Source of the DNA: Pseudodesulfovibrio alkaliphilus
GTDB taxonomy: Bacteria; Desulfobacterota; Desulfovibrionia; Desulfovibrionales; Desulfovibrionaceae
Length of the DNA: 64,000 bases
Assembly: GCF_009729555.1 (NCBI RefSeq)
Contig: NZ_WODC01000001.1
Location: 1-64,000, forward strand
Direction: 5' to 3'
Below are positions 44,314-53,661 of this stretch, one piece after another. Under the pieces are notes generated by a model. That model was not told where the DNA came from. It saw only the letters and a program-made list of their open reading frames with translations, and did no database searches. The first letter of the stretch is position 1. Each line of letters opens with the position of its first letter. The position numbers were made by a program, and so were the translations under genes.

Positions 44314-45024
44314 CTAGAAGGGGTAGATGTTGTCCAGAATCCTCGTCAGCCAGCCCGGACGCTGCTTGTCGGCCAGGACGCCCTGTCCGAATATCTCGAT
44401 CTGCGCCTCGGCGAGACTGGTGGAGGGAATGGTGTTGTTGGAGGCGATGTCCCGCTGGCGAATGAGTCCCCGGACCACCAGGAACTGGGTCTCGTTGTTG
44501 ACCCGGATGCGCCGTGCGCCCTCGACCTGGAGCAGATTGCCCGGTAGCCTGCGCACGATGCGCGTGGCCACCACGGCCTCGAACTCCGACTCCTGCTTGG
44601 TCTCGCCGTTGGATTTGAGATCGGTCACGGTGGAGGTGTCGAGTTCCATGCCCGCCTTGGCACCCAGTGTTCCAGCCAGGGGCATGTGGCCGATCAGGCC
44701 GGTGCTTGGCATGGCCGTGACCGATATGTTGTTGGAATTGTCCTTCTTGGCCTTGGTCTCGGACTTGATGCGCGAGTTGGATGCCTCGGCCACCTGGACC
44801 AGGACGATGTCGCCCACCCGGCTGGCCCGGTTGTCGTCATAGAGAAATTCCGAGCGGTTGGCGTCGAACAGCGAGCCGGGGTTCTGGGCCGGGTCCTGCT
44901 CCTCGTATACCGGCTCCGTCAGCACCGGCATGGGCATCTCCTGATACCGGGAGGCACACCCTGCCATCAGGGCGAGGGAGGCCAGCATCATGGCGGCCAT
45001 AGCGATCAGAAACAAACGTCTCAT
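44314..45024 (-). CDS. flgH: Flagellar L-ring protein FlgH
   Basis: The 236-aa lipoprotein has a signal peptide with lipobox SLALMAGC (Cys about residue 23) and the FlgH core: GDIVLVQVAEASNSRIKS, the AKAGMELDTST region and GLIRQRDIASNNTIPS. FlgH forms the L ring in the outer membrane. GGAGAAAGTC precedes the ATG at 45022-45024. It is between flgA and flgI. Confidence 0.95.
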   Translation of the reverse strand: MRRLFLIAMAAMMLASLALMAGCASRYQEMPMPVLTEPVYEEQDPAQNPGSLFDANRSEFLYDDNRASRVGDIVLVQVAEASNSRIKSETKAKKDNSNNISVTAMPSTGLIGHMPLAGTLGAKAGMELDTSTVTDLKSNGETKQESEFEAVVATRIVRRLPGNLLQVEGARRIRVNNETQFLVVRGLIRQRDIASNNTIPSTSLAEAQIEIFGQGVLADKQRPGWLTRILDNIYPF

Positions 45025-45038
45025 GACTTTCTCCTTTA

Positions 45039-46055
45039 TTACCGGACCACGACCGTTTCGTTGTCCACCACGGTCGCCACGATCACCTTGTTGCTTTGCA
45101 TGTTCCGCACCGACACCTGCTGCCCCATGTCCGCATCGGCCAGGGCCTCGGCCTTCATGGTCAGTTGTATCCGCTTGCCTTGATAAACCAGAGTGACCAC
45201 ATCGCCCTTCTCGATGGGCGGCACCCGCTCCAGATGGGCCATGGAAAAGGGCTGGTTGCGGCCAAGGGGCCGGACCATGCGCCAGGGACCGCCCGTGCCG
45301 TCCCACAGATCCTGATTGTAGGCCAGGTTCATACGCATGAAGGTCACATTCTCCCTGCTGACACGCTCGAAACGGTTCAGCGGCTTGGCGGCCACGGGCA
45401 CGGCCTTCCATACATCAACAAAGACGTTGCCAGCCTTGGTGGACACGGTGCGGCCGTCCGGGGACACGCCCCGCAGCCTGATCTGATTGCTGCCGGGCCT
45501 GAGGTCGCCCTCAAGCTCCACTGACAGCGTGTCGTAGTCGTTGGGGAAAAAATAATACAGCGGCAGCCGCAGGTTGCGAAACTCGAAGTCGTCGCTCAGA
45601 TCCCTGGCTCGCGGCGTCAAAAACGCGACAACTGCCGCCTCCAGCTCCTCGCCCGAAACCACGGTTCCCCCGGTCTGAATCGTGAGCTGACTGGGCAGCA
45701 CGAGATTGCGCACCATGTCGCCCATGTAATACCGCAGCACGCCGAGCAGTTTATCGCGATCGATGGTCACGGGTCGGCCGATCCGGTCCGACGCCTTCCA
45801 CAGCTTCACCTTGCTCACGGCCTCCCAGGTACGCTGGTCAATGGCGTCCACCGGATCGGCAATCTCGCCCAGGAGCACATCCGGCCCGCGGACACAGGCC
45901 ACGCTGCGAACCAGAAGCTTCCAGTTGTCGCCCGACACCGGGCGTGTGCCCGCGCCTGGCATGGTGGCCGTACCCGCGACCAGAGCGACCGCCAGCGCCA
46001 AAGCGCGGACCATGCGGCCCAGACGGCTGTTCCGTTTCCGTGTCGTGCCTGCCAT
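45039..46055 (-). CDS. flgA: P-ring assembly chaperone FlgA
   Basis: The 338-aa product has a signal-like N-terminus (RMVRALALAVALVAGTATM) and a C-terminal SAF domain with NRFERVSRENVTFMRMN and EKGDVVTLVYQGKRIQLTMKAEALADADMGQ. FlgA assists P-ring assembly in the periplasm. It is over 100 residues longer than E. coli FlgA, with the extra sequence N-terminal to SAF. The start at 46055 follows AAAGGGACGAGAC; the start at 46085 would lie nearer flgG and add an Arg-rich 10 residues. Confidence 0.92.
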   Translation of the reverse strand: MAGTTRKRNSRLGRMVRALALAVALVAGTATMPGAGTRPVSGDNWKLLVRSVACVRGPDVLLGEIADPVDAIDQRTWEAVSKVKLWKASDRIGRPVTIDRDKLLGVLRYYMGDMVRNLVLPSQLTIQTGGTVVSGEELEAAVVAFLTPRARDLSDDFEFRNLRLPLYYFFPNDYDTLSVELEGDLRPGSNQIRLRGVSPDGRTVSTKAGNVFVDVWKAVPVAAKPLNRFERVSRENVTFMRMNLAYNQDLWDGTGGPWRMVRPLGRNQPFSMAHLERVPPIEKGDVVTLVYQGKRIQLTMKAEALADADMGQQVSVRNMQSNKVIVATVVDNETVVVR

Positions 46056-46088
46056 GTCTCGTCCCTTTCTCCGCCGCCAGCGCATCCG

Positions 46089-46871
46089 CTAGCGCTTGAT
46101 GTTGATGGCCGTCTGGAGCATGCCGTCTGAGGTGGTGATCGCCTTGGAATTGATCTCGTAGGCGCGCTGGCCCACGATCAAACCGACCATCTCGTCCACC
46201 ATCTCGACGTTGGAGCCCTCCAGAAACCCCTGGGCCAGAGTGCCGAAGTTGTCATCGCCGGGCGTGCCACCCACGGCAGCGCCGGACGCTTCGCTCTCTC
46301 GGTAGAAGTTGCGCCCGATGGCGGTCAGACCTGCCGGGTTCTGAAAACGGTAGATGTCGAGGTCCGCTTCGGCCAGGGCCGCGCCCTCGCGATCCAGGGC
46401 GGCGATATGGCCGGTCTCGGTAATGACCACGCTGACGGTCTCCGGCGGCACAGTGAACTCGGGCTGGAGCACGTGGCCGCCCGCCGTGACCACCCGGCCC
46501 TCATTGTCGAGCTTGAAGGCGCCGTCGCGGGTGTAGACATCCTCGCCATTCATATCCACAAGAAAGAACCCTTCGCCCTCAATGGCCATATCGAGCGCGT
46601 TGCCCGTGTTCTTGAAGTCTCCCTGAGTGAAGAACTTGTGCACCGTCACCGGCCGCACACCCATGCCGATCTGCATGCCCACAGGCAGTCGGCCGCCGCT
46701 TTGGGTTTCGGTGCCCGCGATCTGGAGTGTCTGGTACATCAGGTCCTCGAACTCGGCGCGGCTTTTCTTGAAACCCGTGGTGTTCACGTTGGCCAAGTTG
46801 TTGGAGAGGGTGTCGATGTGTGTCTGCATGGCGACCATTCCGGTCGCGGCAGTCCAAAGTGAGCGCATCAT
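46089..46871 (-). CDS. flgG: Distal rod protein FlgG
   Basis: The 260-aa protein begins MMRSLWTAATGMVAMQTHID with the rod-protein motif LSNNLANVNTTGFKK. It ends with the matching helix (VDEMVGLIVGQRAYEINSKAI). It contains the FlgG-type ALDMAIEGEGFF stretch. The length matches E. coli FlgG (260 aa). It forms the distal rod. The gene is 20 bases after flgF. Confidence 0.97.
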   Translation of the reverse strand: MMRSLWTAATGMVAMQTHIDTLSNNLANVNTTGFKKSRAEFEDLMYQTLQIAGTETQSGGRLPVGMQIGMGVRPVTVHKFFTQGDFKNTGNALDMAIEGEGFFLVDMNGEDVYTRDGAFKLDNEGRVVTAGGHVLQPEFTVPPETVSVVITETGHIAALDREGAALAEADLDIYRFQNPAGLTAIGRNFYRESEASGAAVGGTPGDDNFGTLAQGFLEGSNVEMVDEMVGLIVGQRAYEINSKAITTSDGMLQTAINIKR

Positions 46872-46891
46872 TGGCTATTGCCTCCTGGTTG

Positions 46892-47665
46892 TCATAAGAG
46901 CTTTCCGATCTTGACGATCATATTCCTGTCGAGACTATCCGTGCCCTGAAGCATCTTGGAATACATCTCAAAGGCGCGTTGGGTCTCGATCATCTGGACC
47001 ATCTCGGTGACCACCTCGACGTTCCCCTTTTCGATGAAACCCTGTTGAACGGTCAGGTCCTCGGGCGGTATCTCCTCCGCTCCGGGAGCCGCCCGGTAAA
47101 AATTGCTGCCCACGCGCACGAGGGCTCCGATGTTCTCGAAAGTGACGAGATCAAAGGCTCCGGCCGGTTCGCCATTGATGGAGATCATGCCGTCCGACTC
47201 CACGCTCAACGTGGCTCCGGGCGGCACCACCAGAGGGCCACCCTCCACCATGACGGCATGGCCGTCCTGCGTGACCAGGGTTCCCGTGGTGTCGACCAGG
47301 AAGTTGCCCGCCCGCGTGTAGAGCACATCGCCACCCACCTGGGCGCGGAAGAACCCCTCGCCCGACAAGGCGAAATCAAGCTGGTTGCCCGTCTGGTGCA
47401 TACCGCCCTGGGAGAAGTCCACCGTCTGCTCCGAAAGCCGGGCCTTGGCCATAATCTTGGGATCGGGAAACATGTCCTTGTCGCGCAGAAACGACTTGGT
47501 GGTCACCACATAGTCATGGGCAAAGCGCGTGAAGACATCGTGAAAGGCCATATGGTCCTTTTTGAAGGCGGTGGTGTTCACGTTCGCCAAATTATTGGCG
47601 ATGGATGACATCCTCATTTCATTGGACAAAGCGCCGAACAACGCGCTCAAGCTGCTGTCTCGCAT
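46892..47665 (-). CDS. flgF: Proximal rod protein FlgF
   Basis: The 257-aa protein is the flgF/flgG type with N-terminal ANNLANVNTTAFKKDHMAF, GNQLDFALSGEGFF and the C-terminal VVTEMVQMIETQRAFEMYSKML. It is the first gene of the leftward flagellar operon. CAGGAGGTCC precedes the ATG at 47663-47665, and a sigma-54 promoter lies 30-45 bases upstream. FlgF forms part of the proximal rod. Confidence 0.96.
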   Translation of the reverse strand: MRDSSLSALFGALSNEMRMSSIANNLANVNTTAFKKDHMAFHDVFTRFAHDYVVTTKSFLRDKDMFPDPKIMAKARLSEQTVDFSQGGMHQTGNQLDFALSGEGFFRAQVGGDVLYTRAGNFLVDTTGTLVTQDGHAVMVEGGPLVVPPGATLSVESDGMISINGEPAGAFDLVTFENIGALVRVGSNFYRAAPGAEEIPPEDLTVQQGFIEKGNVEVVTEMVQMIETQRAFEMYSKMLQGTDSLDRNMIVKIGKLL

Positions 47666-47694
47666 GGGGCGGACCTCCTGTCTGCCCGATGGAT

Positions 47695-47710
47695 TGCACT
47701 ATGTATGCCA
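47695..47710 (-). promoter_or_regulatory. Sigma-54 promoter of the flagellar operon
   Basis: Minus strand TGGCATACATAGTGCA matches TGGCACRNNNNTTGCW at the invariant GG and GC with 10-base spacing. It places transcription start about 20 bases before flgF. Confidence 0.7.
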
Positions 47711-47755
47711 ACCCGATGCCGGTCATCGGCTGCGGATTTCACCGAAAGGCGGCTG

Positions 47756-47782
47756 TTGACATTGGCTGCGGTTATGTATAAA
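47756..47782 (+). promoter_or_regulatory. Promoter of tRNA-Gly and the rimP-nusA-infB operon
   Basis: A perfect TTGACA (47756-47761) and TATAAA (47777-47782) with a 15-base spacer, followed within 16 bases by the tRNA 5' end. Confidence 0.65.
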
Positions 47783-47797
47783 TAGGCACGCTTCCGA

Positions 47798-47873
47798 GCG
47801 GGTGTAGCTCAGCTGGTAGAGTACAAGCTTCCCAAGCTTGGTGTCGCGGGTTCGACCCCCGTCACCCGCTCCA
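47798..47873 (+). tRNA. tRNA-Gly (CCC anticodon)
   Basis: The acceptor stem GCGGGTG/CACCCGC, D-arm GCTC...GAGT, anticodon arm CAAGC-TTCCCAA-GCTTG (anticodon CCC), T-arm GCGGGTTCGACCCCCGT and an encoded CCA end are all present. Confidence 0.96.
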
Positions 47874-47921
47874 ACGCCTTTCGCAGGGTCCGTCATGGCC
47901 CCTGCGGGGTTCGCACAACAG

Positions 47922-47946
47922 GGTGAGCTCGGGCTCGCCTTTTTTA
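47922..47946 (+). terminator. Terminator between tRNA-Gly and rimP
   Basis: A 7-bp stem GGTGAGC/GCTCGCC (one G-U pair) with a TCGG tetraloop is followed by TTTTTT. It ends only 18 bases before the rimP ATG, so transcripts for rimP onward must read through it or start elsewhere. Confidence 0.75.
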
Positions 47947-47964
47947 TTGGCATCGGGAGAAACC

Positions 47965-48423
47965 ATGCGTCCGACATTCGAGGATACACTCGCGGAACTC
48001 ATCCGCCCGGAGGTGGAGGCCATCGGCTGCCGCCTATGGGGGCTCACCTCGCCAAGCAAGGGCCAACGACGTATCATAAGGATATATATCGACGGCCACG
48101 ACGGGGTGACCATTGACCAGTGCGCCGAGGTCAGCCGACAGGTGGGCCTGCTTCTCGAGGTGGAAGACATCATCCCCGGCGCATTCATTCTCGAGGTCTC
48201 CTCGCCCGGCATGGACCGGCGGTTCTTCAGCACGGCCCAGATGAACGACTATACGGGCAGCCAGGTCGCCGCCCTGCTTCACGAGGCCCGCGACGGCAGA
48301 CGCAAGGTGATCGGCACACTCGTCCGGGTGGACGAGACCGAATTCACCGTGAAAGAAGACGGGCAGGAGACGACCCTGGCCTGGAACGACCTGAAGGAAG
48401 TCAGGATTGTTCCTGAGTTTTAG
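47965..48423 (+). CDS. rimP: Ribosome maturation factor RimP
   Basis: The 152-aa protein has RimP's N-terminal VEAIGCRLWGL, RIYIDGHDGVTIDQCAEVSRQV and the core ILEVSSPGMDR. RimP assists 30S maturation. GGGAGAAACC precedes the ATG at 47965. It is the first protein gene of the operon, with tRNA-Gly upstream and nusA 60 bases downstream. Confidence 0.95.
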   Translation: MRPTFEDTLAELIRPEVEAIGCRLWGLTSPSKGQRRIIRIYIDGHDGVTIDQCAEVSRQVGLLLEVEDIIPGAFILEVSSPGMDRRFFSTAQMNDYTGSQVAALLHEARDGRRKVIGTLVRVDETEFTVKEDGQETTLAWNDLKEVRIVPEF

Positions 48424-48483
48424 GGCATATCAGCAATATGCACCGGGACGGAGACTGACCCCGGGCGAAGCGGAGGTTTGATC

Positions 48484-49797
48484 ATGTCGGAGCTGAAAAG
48501 AGCCATCGACCAGATTAGCAAGGACAGAGGTATCGACCGCGACCTGCTCATCGACACCCTCGAAGAGGCCGTGCGCTCCGCTGTGGCGCGCAAACACGGC
48601 GACACCATGGATATAGAGGTCGCATTCAACGAAGACAGCGGCGAGATCGAGGTCTTCGAGTTCAAGGTGGTGGTGGCCGAGGTCCACGACCCGGTCAGCG
48701 AGATTTCCCTTGAAGACGCCCGGGAGCATGATCCCAACGCTCAACTCGACGACGAGATGGGCTTTCCCGTCAATATTGAAGACCTGGGCCGCATCGCCGC
48801 CCAGTCGGCCAAGCAGGTGATCATCCAGCGCATGCGCGACGCGGAACAGGAGATCATCTACGAAGAATACAAGGACCGCATGGGCGAGATCGCCAGCGGC
48901 ATCGTCCAGCGGCGCGACCGCACCGGCTGGATCATCAACCTCGGCCGGACCGAGGCGCTGCTGCCCAAGGACGAGCAGATTCCGCGTGAACGCTACAAGC
49001 GCGGCGACCGCGTCCAGGCGTACATCATTGACGTGCTCAAGGAGTCGCGGGGACCGCAGGTCATCGTGTCGCGCTCCCATCCCGACTATATGGTCGAGCT
49101 GTTCAAGCGCGAGGTGCCCGAGGTGGCTGACGGCACGGTCAAGATCATGGGCGTGGCCCGCGATCCGGGCCTGCGCGCCAAAGTTGCCGTCATGTCCCGC
49201 GAACGCGATGTCGATCCGGTGGGCGCCTGCGTCGGCATCCGTGGCTCGCGCATCCAGAACGTGGTGCAGGAGCTCAAGGGCGAGCGTATCGATATCGTGG
49301 TCTGGAGCCCGGACATCGCCATGTACGCCCAGCACGCCCTCTCTCCGGCCGTCATCACCCGGATCACGGTGGACGAGGAGGAGGAGACCCTCGAAGTGGT
49401 CTGCCCCGACGACCAGCTCACCCTGGCCATCGGACGCAAGGGACAGAACGTCAAACTGGCCGCAAAGCTCCTCGGCTGGAAGATAGACATCTTCACGGAA
49501 TCCCGCTACGGCGAACTCAACGCCTCGCGCAAGGGCATGGACCAGATCGCCAGCGTGGCCGAAATATCCATGGAGAGCTTCTTCAACGCGGGATTTGAAT
49601 CCCTGGAATCCATCGTTCGCGCCAGCGACGAGGAACTGCTGGCCGTAAGCGGCCTGAATGAGCGCAAGATCGCCGACATCCGGCTGGCCATCAACATGCT
49701 GGCACCGGAAATAGCCGCCCTGGCCACCGAGACCGGCGCCGACGCCGCCAACGACGACACGAACGACACTCCCGCCGATGGCGAGGAGACGAAATAA
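48484..49797 (+). CDS. nusA: Transcription termination/antitermination factor NusA
   Basis: The 437-aa protein shows the NusA N-terminal domain, an S1 domain (about 135-200), and two KH domains with GACVGIRGSRIQNVVQEL and AIGRKGQNVKLAAKLLGW. A short helix-hairpin-helix-like C-terminal part follows, with an acidic tail. The start is ATG at 48484 with CGGAGG upstream; a TTG at 48478 is less likely. NusA modulates pausing, termination and antitermination, and could control its own operon at the upstream terminator. Confidence 0.97.
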   Translation: MSELKRAIDQISKDRGIDRDLLIDTLEEAVRSAVARKHGDTMDIEVAFNEDSGEIEVFEFKVVVAEVHDPVSEISLEDAREHDPNAQLDDEMGFPVNIEDLGRIAAQSAKQVIIQRMRDAEQEIIYEEYKDRMGEIASGIVQRRDRTGWIINLGRTEALLPKDEQIPRERYKRGDRVQAYIIDVLKESRGPQVIVSRSHPDYMVELFKREVPEVADGTVKIMGVARDPGLRAKVAVMSRERDVDPVGACVGIRGSRIQNVVQELKGERIDIVVWSPDIAMYAQHALSPAVITRITVDEEEETLEVVCPDDQLTLAIGRKGQNVKLAAKLLGWKIDIFTESRYGELNASRKGMDQIASVAEISMESFFNAGFESLESIVRASDEELLAVSGLNERKIADIRLAINMLAPEIAALATETGADAANDDTNDTPADGEETK

Positions 49798-49823
49798 GGG
49801 CCGGTCAGCAAGGACACGCGGGC

Positions 49824-50072
49824 ATGATGAACGCAGGACACCAACCCGTCCGCATGTGCGTCGTCTGCCGCCAGCGCTTCCCCAAGGAAGAGTTGACGCG
49901 GTATGTCCGCCCGGCCGACAGGGAAATGCCGGAAACAGACGATCCGGTTTCCGACCCGGAACAAATCAAACCGGGGCGTGGGTTTTACGTATGCGTCCAG
50001 GCCCGGTGCAGGGAATTATTCCCGAAAGTGTTCAAGGGCCTGATGAAGAAACGCAAGGGGGAAAGTAGATGA
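49824..50072 (+). CDS. ylxR: YlxR (DUF448) RNA-binding protein
   Basis: The 82-aa protein has the YlxR core: [19 protein letters not shown], then [18 protein letters not shown]. Recent work on this family links it to RNase P. Its stop overlaps the infB start (ATGA), a nusA-ylxR-infB order found in many bacteria. The variable insert between the two halves ([17 protein letters not shown]) is a little longer than average. Confidence 0.93.
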   Translation: MMNAGHQPVRMCVVCRQRFPKEELTRYVRPADREMPETDDPVSDPEQIKPGRGFYVCVQARCRELFPKVFKGLMKKRKGESR

Positions 50073-52948
50073 CGGCACAGGTTCGGGTAGAAGACTTGGC
50101 AGCTGAGCTTGGACTCAGCACCAAGGAAATAATACAACACCTCCGCGAGATCGGTATCCAGGCCAAAAGCCAGATGACCACCGTCGACGCCGAGGATGTG
50201 GACCGCCTCAAGGCGGAACTTAAGAAAGGCACCCCCACGCGGCGGGAAGTGCGCCGCGTGACCGATACCGGCGTCATTGTCAGGCGCAGGCGCACCAAGA
50301 CGCCGACAGCCGGAACCAAGGCCCCGGCCGAAGAGACCGAAGAGGCCGTGATCGCGGAGAGCGATGAGACGGTAGAAGCTGTCACGTCCGGACCGGCGGA
50401 GGTCCCCGCCCCCGAGCCGGAGCCGACCGCCAAGCCCGCCGCCGCTCCCCTCAGGAAACGCGAAAAGCCCGAGCCCCAGGTCAGGATCATCAGACCCGCG
50501 GCAGAGCCGACGCCTGAACCCGAGACCGTTCCCCAAGCTTCCCCCGTGGCAGAAGAGGCCGCGCCCGAACCCGCGCCTGAAAACGCCGCGCCCGTCGCTG
50601 TGGACCAAACCGTGGACGACACCATGGAAATCGCCCCGGCCAAGGAAGAGACCCCTTCCACCCCGGAAGACGAGGCTGTAGAGGCCGACAAGGTTCCCGT
50701 CGAAGCGACCTCGGATGACGTTATCGCCGCCGCCCCGGGCGAGGCGGACGAGCAGCCCAGAAAAAAGAAGAAACGCAAGAAGGAGCCCGAGGCTCCGAAG
50801 GTCAAAATAATTTCCATGCCCGACCCTGTTGAGGTCAGGGCCCGGGAGGCGGCCAAGCTGGCGTCCGAAAGCACCCCGCGTCCGGCCCGTCCGAACGGTC
50901 CGGGCGGACCGCGTCCCGCTGGCGGCCGACCGGCCAGCCCGCGCCCAGGCGGCTTTGCCGCCCCCGGTGGCCGTGACGATGCGCCCCCCATGGACCCGTC
51001 CATGCCCGATGGCCGCAGCAAAAAGAAAAAGGGCAAGAAGGACCGGCGCGTGGTCGAATTCGCCGCGGGCGGCAAGACCGACCGGGGCGGACCGTTCAAC
51101 GACGGCTTCCCCCAGGGGAGAAAAGGACGCAAGGGACGCAAGGGTCAAAGGCCGCTGACTCCCGATCAAAACATCCAGCCCATGAAGGCCGCAAAGCGCA
51201 AGATCCGCTTCGACGAAGCGATCCGCCTGGCCGACATGGCCCACCAGATGGGCGTCAAGGCCCAGGATCTGATCAAGACCCTTTTTGGCATGGGCGTCAT
51301 GGCCACCATCAACCAGGCCCTGGATCTCGATACCGCCTCACTGCTGGCTGCCGAGTTCGGGTATGAGGTGGAAAACGTCTCTTTTGACGAGCAGGAATTC
51401 CTCACGCCCACCGAGGCGGACAAGGCAGAGGATCTCAAGCCGCGCCCGCCCGTGGTAACCATCATGGGCCACGTCGATCACGGCAAGACCTCCCTGCTCG
51501 ACGCCATCCGGCTCACCAACGTCACCGACGGCGAGGCGGGCGGCATCACGCAGCACATCGGCGCGTACCACGTCAATACCGACCGCGGCGAAATCGTGTT
51601 TCTCGATACTCCGGGCCACGAGGCGTTCACCACCATGCGTATGCGCGGCGCCCAGGTGACGGACATCGTCATTCTCGTGGTGGCGGCCGACGACGGCGTC
51701 ATGGACCAGACTCGCGAGGCCATCAGCCACTCCAAGGCCGCTGGCGTCCCCATCGTGGTGGCGGTCAACAAAATGGACAAGGAAGGGGCCAACCCCGACA
51801 ACGTCAAGCGCGAACTGGCCGAGCTGGGCCTCATTCCTGAGGAATGGGGCGGCGAAACCATCTTCGCCCATGTCTCGGCCAAGATGAAGACCGGCCTTGA
51901 CGAGCTTCTCGAAATGATCCTGCTCCAGGCGGAAGTGCTGGAACTCAAGGCCAATCCCGACAAACACGCGAGAGGCCACATCGTGGAGGCCAAGCTCGAC
52001 AAGGGACGCGGCCCGGTGGGAACCATGCTCATCATCGAAGGCACCATCAACCAGGGCGACAGCTTTGTCTCGGGCATCCACTTCGGCAAGGTCCGGGCCA
52101 TGTTCGACGACCAGGGCCGCAAGATCAAGAGCGCGGGTCCGGCCATGCCTGTGGAAATCCAGGGCTTCGACGGACTGCCCGAGGCGGGCGACGAGCTCTT
52201 CGTGGTGGATGACGAGAAAGTGGCACGTCGCATCGCCCAGACCCGAGCCATGAAGCAACGCGAAAAGGTGCTCTCCGCCAAGTCCAAGGTCACGCTGGAA
52301 TCCTTCCTGGCCAGCCGCCCCAACGACGAAGCCCAGACACTCAACCTGGTGCTCAAGGCCGACGTGCAGGGCTCCCTCGAAGCCGTCACCGAAGCGCTCA
52401 ACAAACTCTCCACGGACGAGGTCAAGATCAACGTCGTCCATGGCGGTGCAGGGGCAATCACCGAATCCGACATCCTGCTGGCCAGCGCCTCGGACGCCAT
52501 CACCATCGGCTTCAACGTGCGGCCCAACCTGAAGGTCAAGGAGATCGCCGAGCATGAAGGCGTGGAGGTTCGCTTCTACGACATCATCTACAAGCTGGTG
52601 AGCGAAGTGAAGGACGCCATGAGCGGCATGCTGGCCCCGGACATCGAAGAGGTCTACCTCGGTCAGGCCGAGGTGCGCGACACCTTCAGTGTGCCCAAGG
52701 TCGGCACCGTGGCAGGCTGCTTCGTGGCCGACGGCAAGATCACCCGCAACTGCAAGGTCCGGCTGCTGCGCGGCGGCGTGGTCATCTACACCGGCTCGGT
52801 CTCATCGCTGCGCCGCATCAAGGACGATGTCAAGGAAGTCACCAAGGGCTTCGAGTGCGGCATGGGCCTTGAAAAATTCAACGACATCAAGATCGGCGAC
52901 GTGATCGAGGCATTTGAGACCAAGGAAGTCGCCCGCACCATAGACTAG
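50069..52948 (+). CDS. infB: Translation initiation factor IF-2
   Basis: The 959-aa protein has the IF2 N-terminal helix module at residues 1-55, then about 350 residues of Ala/Pro/Glu-rich linker with basic patches. The GTPase domain ([15 protein letters not shown] near 467, [20 protein letters not shown]) and the C1/C2 domains that bind fMet-tRNA follow. The linker is compositionally simple. The protein brings initiator tRNA to the 30S subunit. It overlaps ylxR by 4 bases. Confidence 0.97.
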   Translation: MTAQVRVEDLAAELGLSTKEIIQHLREIGIQAKSQMTTVDAEDVDRLKAELKKGTPTRREVRRVTDTGVIVRRRRTKTPTAGTKAPAEETEEAVIAESDETVEAVTSGPAEVPAPEPEPTAKPAAAPLRKREKPEPQVRIIRPAAEPTPEPETVPQASPVAEEAAPEPAPENAAPVAVDQTVDDTMEIAPAKEETPSTPEDEAVEADKVPVEATSDDVIAAAPGEADEQPRKKKKRKKEPEAPKVKIISMPDPVEVRAREAAKLASESTPRPARPNGPGGPRPAGGRPASPRPGGFAAPGGRDDAPPMDPSMPDGRSKKKKGKKDRRVVEFAAGGKTDRGGPFNDGFPQGRKGRKGRKGQRPLTPDQNIQPMKAAKRKIRFDEAIRLADMAHQMGVKAQDLIKTLFGMGVMATINQALDLDTASLLAAEFGYEVENVSFDEQEFLTPTEADKAEDLKPRPPVVTIMGHVDHGKTSLLDAIRLTNVTDGEAGGITQHIGAYHVNTDRGEIVFLDTPGHEAFTTMRMRGAQVTDIVILVVAADDGVMDQTREAISHSKAAGVPIVVAVNKMDKEGANPDNVKRELAELGLIPEEWGGETIFAHVSAKMKTGLDELLEMILLQAEVLELKANPDKHARGHIVEAKLDKGRGPVGTMLIIEGTINQGDSFVSGIHFGKVRAMFDDQGRKIKSAGPAMPVEIQGFDGLPEAGDELFVVDDEKVARRIAQTRAMKQREKVLSAKSKVTLESFLASRPNDEAQTLNLVLKADVQGSLEAVTEALNKLSTDEVKINVVHGGAGAITESDILLASASDAITIGFNVRPNLKVKEIAEHEGVEVRFYDIIYKLVSEVKDAMSGMLAPDIEEVYLGQAEVRDTFSVPKVGTVAGCFVADGKITRNCKVRLLRGGVVIYTGSVSSLRRIKDDVKEVTKGFECGMGLEKFNDIKIGDVIEAFETKEVARTID

Positions 52949-52963
52949 ACACACGGCAATCAC

Positions 52964-53006
52964 GGCGGGCGGCCCATGACCCATGGGACCGCCCGCCTCT
53001 TTTTTT
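52964..53006 (+). terminator. Terminator after infB
   Basis: A 15-bp stem (GGCGGGCGG-CCCATG paired with CATGGG-a-CCGCCCGCC) with a 3-base loop is followed by TCTTTTTTT. It lies 15 bases after the infB stop and ends 10 bases before the DUF503 start. Confidence 0.85.
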
Positions 53007-53015
53007 GGACCAGAC

Positions 53016-53309
53016 ATGATCATCGGCGTCCTGACCCTCGAATTCCGGCTCCACGGCAACCGATCCCTCAAGGAGAAGCGCCGCGTGGCCCAGAGTCTGA
53101 AACAGAAGCTGCGCAACACCTTCAACGTGGCCGTAGCCGAGGTGGAGGCCATGGACATCCACGACAGGCTGGTGCTCGGGATCGTCACCGCGGCCAACCG
53201 GACGGACAAGGTGGAAAGCCGCCTCGGCAAGGCGCTGGCCATGGTGGAAGCCATCGCTCCGGTCGAGCTGACCCGGTGCGACACGGAAATATTCAGCGAC
53301 AGCGAATGA
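53016..53309 (+). CDS. DUF503 family protein
   Basis: The 97-aa protein (MIIGVLTLEFRLHGNRSLKE...) matches DUF503: short mixed alpha/beta fold with the GNRSLKEKRRVAQSLKQKL motif. DUF503 proteins are encoded next to infB and rbfA across many bacteria. Its function is not established; some authors suggest ribosome association. The start at 53016 avoids reading through the terminator. Confidence 0.88.
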   Translation: MIIGVLTLEFRLHGNRSLKEKRRVAQSLKQKLRNTFNVAVAEVEAMDIHDRLVLGIVTAANRTDKVESRLGKALAMVEAIAPVELTRCDTEIFSDSE

Positions 53310-53319
53310 GGACACATCC

Positions 53320-53661
53320 ATGAAGGCATCCAGTTCCCGCCGGGCCGTACGCATGGGCGACCAGATCATGCGCGAGGTCGCCATCCTGCTGGTGGAGGAG
53401 GCCCAGGACCCCAGGCTCCAGTTGGTCACCCTCTCGGGCGTACGCATGAACGCCAATCTGCGCATCGCCGAAATATTCTACACCGTCTCCGGCGACGCCG
53501 AGCATCGGCGCGAGGTCCAGGCCGGGCTTGAAAAGGCCACGGGATTCCTGCGTTCCAATCTGGGCAAGCGGCTCAAGCTCCAGTACACCCCGGAGCTGCG
53601 CTTCGTCTTCGACGAATTCCTTGAGGACATGGTCTATGCCAGACCCGATGCGTCGCGTTAG
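53320..53661 (+). CDS. rbfA: Ribosome-binding factor A
   Basis: The 113-aa KH-fold protein has RbfA features (RAVRMGDQIMREVAILL, EIFYTVSGD, RSNLGKRLKLQYTPELRFVFDE). It helps late 16S processing. It ends 26 bases inside the next gene, whose ATG is at 53636. Confidence 0.95.
   Translation: MKASSSRRAVRMGDQIMREVAILLVEEAQDPRLQLVTLSGVRMNANLRIAEIFYTVSGDAEHRREVQAGLEKATGFLRSNLGKRLKLQYTPELRFVFDEFLEDMVYARPDASR

Noticed and set aside
52983-53309. Longer N-terminus for the DUF503 protein
   Set aside because: The added residues translate the infB terminator; the family begins at MIIGVLTLEF.
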